Of a stretch of 64,000 bases of DNA, positions 12,978 through 23,970 are shown in pieces. Every line of letters starts with the position of its first letter. Within the stretch, counting starts at the first letter, position 1. The stretch covers positions 828,501 through 892,500 of the forward strand of contig OY821782.1 of assembly GCA_963682175.1 (NCBI GenBank), written 5' to 3'. The notes under the pieces are model-generated. The model was not told the origin of the DNA and did not search any database. It was given only the letters and a program-made list of their open reading frames with translations. The DNA is from Triglochin maritima (Eukaryota; Streptophyta; Magnoliopsida; Alismatales; Juncaginaceae). Made by a program: the position numbers and the translations under genes.

Positions 12978-13627
12978 CACTTTATAACGTCCTCAAACAG
13001 CGAAAAAATTTAAAATTTAAAACATACAATCGACTCGAGGACATTACGGCAAAACACAAGAAACATGTGCACCAACATATAATATATATAGGTAACAAAT
13101 TTTACAAAAAAATGATTACATCAAAAACTCATAAAAGAGAAAACACACACATGTAATCACAACCATCTCAAAAGGAAGGAAAATAGGATCCGGTCCCGAA
13201 CGCTTTTCTTTGCAGTCACCACCCTCCTACTGCCGAACCCAGTCTGAAAAGAAAACATGAAACTATGTCTTAGTTTCCATAAGAAAACCTCGTATGCCAA
13301 ACCTGACACATGAATGAACAAATACAACTGCAAACGGCATAAACCCAACAACATTAAAACACCACAAATTGTATCTTTCACCGAAGCCACGGGTTTGTCT
13401 CAACGTTACCAGAGTCACGGTTTCGCATCAATTGCCGGAGTCACGACGACGACGTATACATGCCTCAATCGCCGGAGTCACAACTTTGAACAAAAATAAT
13501 CCGCTCCGTAGAGCCACAACTGATCGCTATTAGACTGACATGTCCCTCTGTTGCCCCAAAAGGGTCGGTGAACCTGTTGCCCTCTAGCCAATCAAAACAA
13601 ACATAAAATATACCAAACTGTGCAGAA

Positions 13628-15350
13628 CGGTCGACCGAACAAGCCAACTGGTCGACCAATTCCTCCTTGGAACGTACAGGCGTTCGGCCGTCTCCGCTAC
13701 CGGTCGAACCACAAAACTAATAAAATGACCAATCGGTCGAACAGAATGTCTCTGACGGTCAACCGTTTGGATGGTCTACGCCACAATAATATTAAATTCA
13801 ACACCTCATCGGTCGAACGGTAAAAGGGACACATTCGATCGAAAGTCACCAATAAAATTTCGAGATCGATACTGTGAGAATCCTAAACTCTACTTAAGAA
13901 TTAATTATTTTGTGGATAGGTTTTAGTAATGGATTGGGTTGGCTTTGAAAAGATAAGACTTAAGCCAAAGGTGATAATTGGTAGAAGTGGAGGTGTAAGT
14001 TGGTGGACGTGTATGATTGGAAGATATGGAGGTAAGAGTAAAAGTAACTATATATATGTGTGTGTTGGGTTGATTAACGGATTTCTTTTAAAAGATAAAG
14101 TAGAAGAGATGTGCTGGAGGAGGAAGTGTTGGGGTTAAAGTAATATGTGTAGGAGATAAAGTTGGTGTAAATCGGGAGAGAGGGTTCTGGACTTTAAAAC
14201 GTAAGGTGAAAGCTGATGCCTGGATGAATAGTTGGAGAAATGAAGTTGGTGGTGAATGAGGGTTTCTAGTTAAATAGTTAATCCACCTTATTTTTATGTT
14301 AAAATTGCACTGATTTGGTTAAGAACACAAAAGATAATGATTTAGATGATGACCTCTATATTTGACTAGGTTTTTCTGGTGCAAAAGATATAAACGAAAA
14401 TATGGAGATTGAAAGTGATTTGTGGAAGTAATATTGTGGTTGAGAGACAGGTAAGTACTGATTCGTTATTCTTCAGTTTCATGTCATGTCTGTCTCTCTT
14501 GATATTCGTAGTTGCATGCATGCTAATTATCGATGTTGAACTTAGTGATATGCATATGATTGCATGGTGGTGTTTCGGTTGACACGTCATGTGGTTGTAT
14601 GTATGTTTCTGGCTAAGCCACTTAGGAAAGAGCTGCCTAACGGACAGCGTTGAGCCACCCGAGAGAGGAAATGACTGCCTGTCGTTAGTGTGGAGCTACC
14701 AGGTGTGCGTCTGACTGATTGATAGATTTCAGAAGCACAGGATGTGGTCGAATCCGAATGGGGGTTCCAGATTATTATGCATGTATTTTAATTGTGATGC
14801 ATGTCTCTTGATTGTGCTTATTGACTGAATGTCATATTCCGTATTATTTTCCACATGATTATGATTATGATCGATTGACAGTTGGAACTTGCGGGCTGTC
14901 GAACTCACAATTTGTTGGTTATATTTTTCAGATTATTATAGACCTATCAGATGGATTTAAATATCAGAGTGCGCAACGTTCAGGATCGTGGATCGTATCT
15001 TAACGCACCGGGTTCGGGAGGGTGAGCAGTTGTCCGGGCTCGGGGCGTTACAGATACAAGCTATACCGGTCGACCGAAACAACAATTGGTCGAACAAACT
15101 TTAAGTTAAACTTAAGTCATTGGTCGGTCGAGATCTCAGGGTGGTCGGCCGTTTTGTGGTCTACACCCTCAACCGACTTAAAACAGTACTTCAGTTGAAT
15201 GGCAGAGGGGACCCGGTCGACTGAAATCACCCAAAACTTGTCTAACATGCTTGACCGGTCGACCACACGAAGCATCGTTCGACCAGTGTAAGGCAAAATT
15301 CTCCAAAATCACACCAACAACGGTCGACCGATACACCATTCGGTCGACCG
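13628..15350. repeat. Scattered paired CGGTCGACCG palindromes (locus 1)
   Basis: Perfect copies at 13628, 15321 and 15341, with near copies at 13649, 13701, 13734, 13756, 13810, 15214 and 15256 (GGTCGACC or GGTCGAAC cores). Many come in pairs about 20-22 bp apart. The cluster is interrupted by the nested LTR at 13873-15052, which holds none of the perfect copies. The same decamer recurs at 45599-45986. Confidence 0.85.
13873..15052 (+). mobile_element. Nested solo LTR, 1,180 bp
   Basis: Starts TGTGAGAATCC, ends GGGGCGTTACA, and is bounded by the perfect duplication GATAC at 13868-13872 and 15053-15057. Its last 600 bp (about 14450-15052) is a diverged copy of the LTR at 15887-16629; both contain the run ending in CCGGGCTCGGG before the terminal CGTTACA. 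The first half is longer than in that copy and partly different, so this is a longer family variant. It carries no coding sequence. It inserted into the CGGTCGACCG-bearing LTR and is younger than it. Confidence 0.88.
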
Positions 15351-15886
15351 AACACAACATAAAACTGCTGAACTAAAAGTCCGACGAACCTTTCGGCCTA
15401 CCGTCGACCACTCCAACACCCACACGAACTAGGTGAGCGTAAAAGCAAACGTGACATACCTTTAACATTTGAAGAAACCTTTAAAGATCCAACAACAAGC
15501 TCCCACGAGCACTTCCTCGCAAAAGAACGCTTCTCCGACGAACCTCGCACAAACACAACCACCCCCCTACTTCACCGATCATCACCTTCTTCTTCGTCGA
15601 GAACGCCAGGAACCAAGATCAGAGGGTTGAGGGAGAGACGAAAATGAGAGAGTGAGGAAGAAAAGAGAAAGAAGGAGATGAGTTAGTTTATATACTCCTC
15701 ACCTCAACACCTCTCTATCCAAACCAATCTCAGTCGTCCAATCTAAACCCTCTCCGATCAACCACCTAAACACCATTAACCACTAATCAAAGTTTAGGAT
15801 ATAACACACTTCCTTTAAAATTCCAGAAGCACGTTTTGTTTCACAAGTTTCAAAATGCATTCATCTTCATCTGACAAAGGGATGCA

Positions 15887-16629
15887 TGTAATATCCTGAA
15901 TTTTTTAGTTGAGGTAATAATCAAATATCTTAATGGACTAATTAAGATTGTTGGATGATTGTGTGGTTTTAGGAGAAGATGGAATTTTGAGAAGAATATT
16001 GAGAAGAAAAAGATGGAGATTTTGAGGCAAGTACTGATTTGTTATTCTTCAGTTTCATATCATGTCTGTCTCTCTTGATATTCGTAGTTGCATGCATGCT
16101 GAGTATTGATGTTGATTTTATGGATATGCATATGATTGCATGGTGGTGTTTCAGTCGACATGTCCTGTGGCTGTGTGTATGTTTCTGGCAGAGCAACTTA
16201 GGAAAGAGCTGCCTAGCGGACAACGTGGAGCCACCCGAGAGAGGAAAGGATTGTCTGTCGTTAGTGTGGAGCTACCAGGTGTGCGTCTGACTGATTGATA
16301 GATTTCAGAAGCACAGGATGTGGTCGAATCCGAATGGGAGTTCCAGATTGTTATGCATGCATTTTATTTGTGATGCATGTCTCTTGATTGTGTTCATTGA
16401 CTGAATGTCATATTCTGTATTATTTTCCACATGATTATGATTCTGATTGATTGATGGTTGGTACTTGCGGGCTGTCGAGCTCACAAATTGTTGATTATAT
16501 TTTTCAGATTAATTATGGGTCTATCAGATGGATTTAAATATCAGAGTGAGCAGCGGTCAGGATCGCGGATCGTATCTTAATGCACCGGGTTCGGACGGGT
16601 GATCAGTTGTCCGGGCTCGGGACGTTACA
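15887..16629 (+). mobile_element. Solo LTR, 743 bp
   Basis: Starts TGTAATATCCTGAA, ends GGGACGTTACA, and is flanked by the perfect 5-bp duplication ATGCA (15882-15886 and 16630-16634). The TGTAA...TTACA ends are common in plant Ty3-gypsy LTRs, so that superfamily is likely, but no coding region remains to prove it. The body is homologous to the 3' half of the LTR at 13873-15052. Confidence 0.88.
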
Positions 16630-16864
16630 ATGCATGCAAGATATTTTATCTTCATAGCTAAAACAATGATGTGATCCTCTTATCTTCTTCATGTCATCAA
16701 CCACCATTACGTTGAAGTCCCTCAGGATAAGCATAATTATGCCTCTCCTTTTGAAGTGATAATTCACAAATATTTGTGTATCCTTTGTTCACATCTAATG
16801 TTATTAATTCTTATCAACTTTTTCATACGAAAGATAAGCCCACCTTACTAAGGAATCCATTGCC

Positions 16865-17359
16865 TAAGGGTGCACATGGGTCGGGTTGGGTCGGGTTTGG
16901 GTCTCAACCCGACCCAACCCGAAATTTTCGGGTTGGGAAAAAATCCAACCCGAACCCGAACCCGACCCGACCCGAAATTTTCGGGTTGGGTCGGGTTGGG
17001 TCGGGTTGAACCCGAATTTGGAAATTTTTGGGTTGGGTTGGGTTGAATCGGGGTTATTTTCGGGTTGGGTCGGGTTTATTGTCGGGTTGGGTCGGGTTGG
17101 GTCGGGTTGGATCGGGTTTATTTGGGAAAAAATAAAAAAAAAAATAAAAAAAATAAAAAAAATAAAAAAAAAATAAAAATCGGGTTCGGGTTGGGTTGGG
17201 TCAACCCGACCCCCTCAACCCGAACCCGACCCGAAAATTCGGGTTTTTGATTTTCCCAACCCGACCCGACCCGAACCCCTCCTCAACCCGACCCAACCCG
17301 ACCCGACCAGTCGGGTTCGGGTTGGGTTTCGGGTTGAACCCAACCCATGTGCACCCCTA
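16865..17359. mobile_element. hAT-type MITE made of GGGTCGGGTT repeats
   Basis: A perfect 8-bp target duplication CCATTGCC (16857-16864 and 17360-17367) encloses terminal inverted repeats TAAGGGTGCACATGGGT and, at the other end inverted, TAGGGGTGCACATGGGT. The 8-bp duplication is the hAT hallmark. The left half is G-rich (GGGTCGGGTTGGGTCGGG type) on the plus strand. The right half is its C-rich complement. An A-rich centre of AAAAAT runs lies near 17130-17180. The whole element could fold into a long hairpin. Open frames across it are low-complexity artefacts. Confidence 0.92.
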
Positions 17360-17367
17360 CCATTGCC

Positions 17368-18964
17368 CATGAAATAGAAAAAAAGTCGACTATGTGATTT
17401 CCATCTCACCAAAATAGCGAAGATATTTTTGGTTTGTAGGACAAATGTCAAAGTTCATGCTTTAACAGTAGTAATTGAAGATTTCTTTTCCATCAAGTAT
17501 TTTAAATTGTGGAATTTTTTTTGGAGTTTTTTTTTAAAAGTTCTCTTGCAAGACAATGACCTTCGTATTCAGTTTATCTATTCAGATTCCTTCCTTTGAA
17601 ATTTCTTGTAAAACCAATTAATTAACACAGTGGAATAAATAATAGTAAGCCAGGAAATAAAAAAACCAAGTTAACAGTGAGCTTGTAGCTCACTCTTCTT
17701 GCGTAAACATGATGAATTCAAGCATTTTATTGTTAAAAAATTTCAGGATAGAAATCTAAATTGGACCCAGTAAGATGTCAAATGGAGAGATTTTGATTCT
17801 TGCAAGTACTCATCCCATTGTCTTTTCTCCCAACCCTGAACAGTTGGGAGTTCAATTCCAGCTTGTGTTTGAAGTGTCCGTTTTTATCATTTTCCTTTAT
17901 TTTAGAGCAAACAAATGGAAACATTGAAGATTCCATTTTATTCATGGGAAGAAAACAGAAGAACTTTCTCTCGTGAATGGGCCACAACTTTGGGAAGATC
18001 AGGTTATGACCCACTAATCTAGGGGTAATTAGCATGAGAGAAAAAAACACTAAAGTTTGCAGTTACTTTTTTTTAATATAATTGGGTGGATTACTTTTAA
18101 TTATCAGGTAGATCGTGGATTCACATCCTATCTACTATAAGTTGTTACAGGGATGATGTTTGAACTTGCGAACTCTTCTCGCCTAAGTGGTACTTGATTG
18201 AACCACACCAAGTACACAATCGGTGTGTTTCAAAGTTACTTTTGAATGGTAGAAGTATTTAGGGTAGAAGCTAGTCTTAACTTTAAAACCTTTTTTGAAG
18301 GGCTCCTTTCACTTTCACACTAGATTAAAAAACACAAAATCAAAATAAATAAATGAAGAGTTAACTTTACAACTATCACTAAAATGGAAAGCCTTCATTG
18401 AAGTAAGTTTTATGGAGATATTAAATTCATGGAATGAGATGCAATTCCCATGGGATCATGCATTAGGTTTTTTGGATGTTGGATGTGTTAATTGGTTTCT
18501 AACCCTGTTGCATACAAGCACATGACATGATACAGTTGAGGAGACATATTTTAATTGAGATGCTCAGTTGCTCACAATTGAGATTGTTATCAGCAAAGTA
18601 CATGAAATCATAGTGGTAGGAGACAAACACATGAATGTGCTACATTTCCATCCTCTAGTTCCCATGACAACCTATAATGCTTGTTTTTCCCCCATTACAA
18701 ACCAAATGCTTCTTAAGCATGAGGCAAATAGGTTCTGACATTCTAAGCTCTGCCATTTCATCTTAATTACCTTACTGTGTGCTTGGAGTAAATAACTTAG
18801 ATCCAAACTTTGGTGCATAGAATACATTATGAAATCAAATACATGGTCATAGCTTTGTCAGTAAACATGATTCCTCTAATTAACCTAGAGGTTTTAAGAT
18901 TCCAATGTCCTAAACTCCAATTACTTATTTGGACACTGCCTAAGATTTTATACCATCTAGCTTA
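17368..18964. other. Non-coding spacer
   Basis: AT-rich sequence with no supported gene, RNA or repeat. Short open frames at 17778-18050 (minus) and 18810-19019 (plus) show no recognisable protein character. Confidence 0.4.
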
Positions 18965-19394
18965 CATGAAGCAAGTATTAATAAAGATAATCACATATGC
19001 TTTTGATTCAACAAGATAATCAGTTCACGTATGCTGGAAAAGTAGTGGGAAAAAAATTCTCAATTTTTTTCTTACACTGCTCTAGCTATAAACTGTAAGA
19101 ACAACACTTAAATTATTATGGTACATTTTTTTTTAAATTTTGGCTATTCTAAAGCTAGAAATATTCCAAGTCGGTTATTTCATGAAGCAAGTCAACTCCG
19201 CTGATTTATCAATACAGATAATCACACGTACGTATGTTTTTGATTCAACAAGATAATCAGTTCGATCGCATTTGCTGGAAAAATAAAGAATTTTTTTCCT
19301 GTAGTGTTTCTTCTTACACTGCTCTAGCTAAACTGTAAGAACAACACGCTCTATTATGACATGCTATTCTAAAATTATAGATATACCATATAAA
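18965..19394 (+). repeat. Diverged direct duplication upstream of the small CxHP gene
   Basis: Copy A about 18965-19172 and copy B about 19181-19394 share CATGAAGCAAGT, GATTCAACAAGATAATCAGTT, a GCTGGAAAA stretch, CTTACACTGCTCTAGCTA and AACTGTAAGAACAACAC in the same order, with small indels. The pair ends about 235 bp before the start codon of the next gene, so it may lie in that gene's promoter. Confidence 0.8.
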
Positions 19395-19630
19395 TTGGAC
19401 ATCACATAAGGTAGAAACTGTGATATCAACATATTAGGTATACATTCATGGCCCACATGTACACGTCTCTAGTTGTGCATGATCTCTTCTCCTTTTCCCC
19501 CAAAAGCCAGCTTTCATCAATAGAAAGGCAACACACACACATATACAAAAGCCATCAAATTCTTTGGTCCCTACTTCTCCATCACTCCACTCCTCCTTTC
19601 CCCATCTCAATTCTCCACTTGTAGCTAGCC

Positions 19631-20756
19631 ATGAATAATGATAACAAAGAAGGAAGCCCAAGTTGCTATTTGCATCCCAGAGAGGGTGTGATAGGTATAT
19701 GTGCTATTTGCTTGAAGGAGAGACTACTTGTGTTGGCCACAAAGCAAGTAAATAACCTTCCCTTGTCCAAGAGCTTCAAGCCTTCCATTGCTATCCCTAG
19801 GCTCTTTGCTCTTAGCTTCTTCCTCCATCGCCGGCCGCTCCGGAGAAGGAATGATGATGCCATAGAGGAGGACTACATCCCAAGCCTTGATGGTAATTAA
19901 ACTCTTATCTCCTTAGAATTCACTATGGAACACATTCATTATTCTTCAAAAAAAAATTGCTAATTAAGTTGCATATTCATGTAATATGATATATAAGTTT
20001 TTTCAATATTTAATTAGTATGTGTTAGGTTGCACATGTACTGATTCATGCATTCTTGGACAAAGACATCCCATATTTACCAACTCATGACAACCCAATAC
20101 TACCAATAGGTGAAGATATTTATATTGGAAAAAAGAAGAATCTAGTGACAATGGTTTTACTTCCATTTTAAGATGGTTAATTTGCTAGATCTGTCAACCA
20201 CGTATAAGATAGAGTTTTTTTTATAAAAAAAATGTTTCTGTATTAATTCCATTATTTTTTCTTTCATGTTTGTTCTTCCAACTTAGAGTTGACAAACACC
20301 CAATGCATGCAGATCTCATTAAGCTTAATTATAGTATGTGAACATCATTCAATTAAATTGCAAAATGCTTTGTCACTTGCATGTGATTGTACGTTGGAAA
20401 TATAGTACCACATCAAATGAGAAAATAATAATATGTAATTAACATATCTCTCTTTTTGGTGTTTAGATTCCTTTATATCAATTAAGTTCGAATCAGACGG
20501 TCGGGCATCGTGGGGCGACCAGAAGTCCGGCAAGGGTAGCAGTGGCAAAAGTGTGATCGAGCACCGAGGCGGGTTGAGGTGGAAGAAGAAGGTTGGAGGC
20601 CTTATGCTCCAAATCATTAGGTGGAAGAGAGCAAACAAGCCAAGCCCATGTCAAGCTGGGTTGACCGGAAAAGCTGACGTGGCAGCCACGGCCGACAAGG
20701 GGAGGAGGGATTGGATGAGGAGTCTCACTAGAAGGAGGAGCATTGCTGACCTGTGA
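19631..20756 (+). CDS. Small plant protein with N-terminal CxHP...CxxC motif (OCTOPUS/DUF740-like N-terminus)
   Basis: Two exons, 19631-19892 and 20467-20756, join in phase (GAT codon split after G) to 183 aa. The N-terminus SCYLHPREGVIGICAICLKE has the C-x-HP...G-x-C-x2-C-L-x-ERL pattern seen at the start of OCTOPUS-type (DUF740) polarity proteins and in short uncharacterised plant relatives. The Cys/His set could bind zinc (inference). The second exon is basic, with SIKFESDGRASWGD, LRWKKKVGG and a C-terminal SLTRRRSIADL, and has no membrane segment. Its length is far below full DUF740 proteins, so it is best seen as a short family member of unknown function. The ATG at 19631 is the only one that includes the motif. 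The intron is AT-rich with good GT/AG borders. Confidence 0.78.
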
Positions 20757-23700
20757 TTAGTGAATTAGTCTCACTTTGCATAGAAGACTACAAATAGAAA
20801 CATACATGTTAAGTATAATTAGTTGTTGTTGGGTGAATCAATGCATGTGTGAGGTTTAGTTGTTTAATTGATCAAAGTGTCAATCATGCGAACTACTTAA
20901 TTTGTACGTATCTATATGGACCTCCATCCAATTATGAAGTGGTTTAGTTGATGTTTATAGATGATGGGAATATCTAATATTTAATTTTTGTTTACATGCA
21001 TGACTAATTTGGAGAGCATCTCTACTAGAAGGTTTGGTTTTAAGATCTTAACTACATAATATTTGTTAATTCATTTAGTTGCCATCAATTGTGCCACTTT
21101 AGAAGATATAAATTTTGAATAATTTTCTTGCTTAGAATTTTAAATCATATGATATGTTTGTGTTGACATACAAACCTGCATGCCTAAACCAATCCGATAT
21201 GCACACATATTTTAATATTTAAAAATATATTGTAAGGTTATAATGATTGATTGTGGCGTTGCTAAATAGTAAATTATTATATGAATGTATAGTTCCTAAA
21301 ATTGAAGTGATCAATAGTGTCCCCTGGAAGGGTCCGGATCATGATCTCCATAAATTTGAGTAGGACATGTTTCTACATTATTGACAATTATATCTTCCAC
21401 TTTATTTCTATGGGATTCTTGCACTAGAACACACATGCACATGGAAACATTAATTATATTCAACATAACTAAACACCAAAAGATTATAAGTTGGCCAAAA
21501 TTTTAGATATTATATATATTATCCATTGTGAATAGATAGATGCATGTATAGATTGCTTGGAAGAGGTTTGAATGGTAGGATAATCAGTTATTAAATTTTC
21601 TGCTTATATCACCATAAGATTTGGTTGTTGGAGGGAGTCAGCAACACCTACAATTAATCACCAAGTCTTGAAAATATTAGATTGTTTTTATTCTAGAAAA
21701 AAGTTTGGTGGTTGAGCAACACAATCACTTTAATGATTGGAAGGTTTGGACTTAATCTTAAGTTCAAATGGACAATATGTTTTTAGTCAATTCGAAATGA
21801 AAGTATGTTGTAGATTTATAGTCAAGATTCATGTTTTCCTATATATATCATTCCTAATCCAAGCTAATTTCATGGACCCAAAATCCTAACCCTAGTTCAA
21901 ACAAAAGGGTTAGGTGTTTGGACCCGTAAGGATTCTAGCTTCAGGTTGGGCGAGTTAAGGGAACTAAAAAACAGGCTGGCAAGTTAGATTTTAATGTTCA
22001 TTACGAACAAATATGTTAGTCACGGTCAATAGTAGAGGGATGTTCAAAATATTTTTTTCTCATGTTAACTTATTAAGAAAAACTATGAGTAAACGTTTAT
22101 AAGATTTATGATTTTCAAGAGATGTATGGGACATCTACAATTGAAAAAAATCAATTATTTTTAAATTTAATTTTTTGTTTTGAAGGAACAAATTATTAGT
22201 CAAAATTCTAAGAAAATAGTGAAAGTTTATTAGTAGCATGTAGACAAGACACTGCAACTAGTGTCAAACTCCTGTCTAGTTTGACTAGATGTCTCCAACC
22301 AAACACGAAAACCTTTCAACATCCGAAGTCTACGCATGGTGTGGTGTTGCTTTTGCTCATCTTTACATATCTGAAAAATTAAAAAACAAAAAACAAAAAC
22401 CTTTATTTTCATCTTTAATCCTTTATTTTCTTTGCACCAAAAAGAGGTTCAAAAGTGTGCTACCATGTGCAAACAGTATGGCATGCACTCACTCACCCTT
22501 TCTTTTCCACACTCCAAACTCCAAACCATGTGAATATGTGCTAGTGTTGGACCCAATGGAATCCAAATGGTCAAAATTGCTTTGTGGTTTCTTTTCAATC
22601 AACTGAGATATGTGAAATTGGTTGCAGGAATTAGACATTTGATTGACCGGAGATATGTGAAATTGTGAAGAGGTGAGTTATGTGTTGGCCTCTTGGTATT
22701 CATTGTGATCATCTCAGAAGAGATGAGAGAGTATTATGAGCATATTAGGTTTTTATTCTAATTTCTAATTGTTGATGAAGGGTTTCTTTGAAACAATAGT
22801 TTTTCAACAGTACCGTGATATTTTCTTCAACTTTTAGAATGTTAGCATTTGGAAAGTAATTATAGTTTACCCAAAATTCAGCATCTTGATTAAAAAAACT
22901 GCTCTTACTTAGCTTCTCTATTCTTCTGTAAATCCTCAAAAGCCAAAAGCTAAATCCAATTTGAGACACCCATACTTGCGTTTGGAGGATTTCGTAACTT
23001 TTCCATCTACACACGCACGCCTGAACTTCAAAAGCTTGTACATCTCAAACGGACCTTCTGATAACACAAAATTTGTTTATTGCCTACAAGATTAAGGAGA
23101 GCACAAATTTAAGAATGACCTTGCTTAACAAGCCATTTCCATTTAAATTATATACTACAGTAAGAAAAAGAACTATTCTCTTGAAGCCCAGCCCACTTGT
23201 TAAACAGATAACCTAACTAGACTTCAGTGGACTACCCTCCATGACTTCATGGAACCTATACAAAACGTGAATTAATTTTAGCATCCGTCAGTTGCCAATA
23301 CAAAGCTGCATCATTTGATTATACACGAGATGATCACACTTCAGGAAAGAATGGGGGTCGAATGGATGGTTATATTATGGCAAACCAATCACACCACCAT
23401 AACTAAGAGACCGAACTTGAGTGGGATGTACAACAGCTTATGCCACTTACCATTCCGCCTTGTACAGGAGGAGAACTCACGTTTAAATCTTGTTCACGTG
23501 ATACGGATCAACAAAATCAAATCAACAAGAAACCATTCATCATAATTAAATTTTGCAAGAGGGATTACAGTATCAGGATCAGGTATTGGCTGCATAAGCA
23601 ACAAACCCATTACTCTAACCTCAATATTAGCAACTAGCAAGTCCAAACATATCATTACACACTTAAATAGTAATATGGCATGGTAGCAACTAAACCAAAT

Positions 23701-23970
23701 GATAACACATTTTATTCCATAACCAGCTAGATATTACAAGATACTTACAAAAGATAGGCAAATCAACGGCAATAATCCCATCAAGGACATGGGAAAAAAT
23801 TCAAAATGAAAAACCATACCAAAAGTTGAAGAGTTCCATCTCTCATATATCAAAGCCATGATGACTACAGGAGGTCAATAGGAAAACAAACATAACATAT
23901 ATTTATCTTAGTTCATACTTTAGGTAAGTATGACACAAATTAGGGAGAAATGACGATATACCCAATGTAC
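20757..23970. other. Long intergenic region
   Basis: About 3.2 kb between the convergent small-protein gene and VHA-c. It is AT-rich, with no supported coding region, RNA gene or transposon ends. The last 300 bp or so should be the VHA-c 3' untranslated region. Open frames at 22289-22606, 22745-23014 and 23315-23637 look random. Confidence 0.45.

Larger units (their letters stand above)
12983..15806 (-). mobile_element. Solo LTR, minus orientation, split by a nested solo LTR
   Basis: Flanked by a perfect 5-bp target duplication, CACTT at 12978-12982 and 15807-15811. Read on the minus strand it starts TGTTATATCC and ends GGACGTTATA, so the usual final CA has become TA. The start resembles the neighbouring LTR at 15887 (TGTAATATCC), pointing to a related family. 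A TATA-like GTATATAAAC on the minus strand (15686-15695) followed by a CT-rich leader fits the U3/R layout of an LTR promoter. Without the 1,180-bp insert and its 5-bp duplication the element is about 1.64 kb. No internal coding region, primer site or polypurine tract remains. The CGGTCGACCG-rich stretch lies inside it. Confidence 0.82.

Noticed and set aside
16776..17451. Several G/W/V- and P/N-rich open frames on both strands
   Set aside because: They are translations of the GGGTCGGGTT repeats of the MITE.
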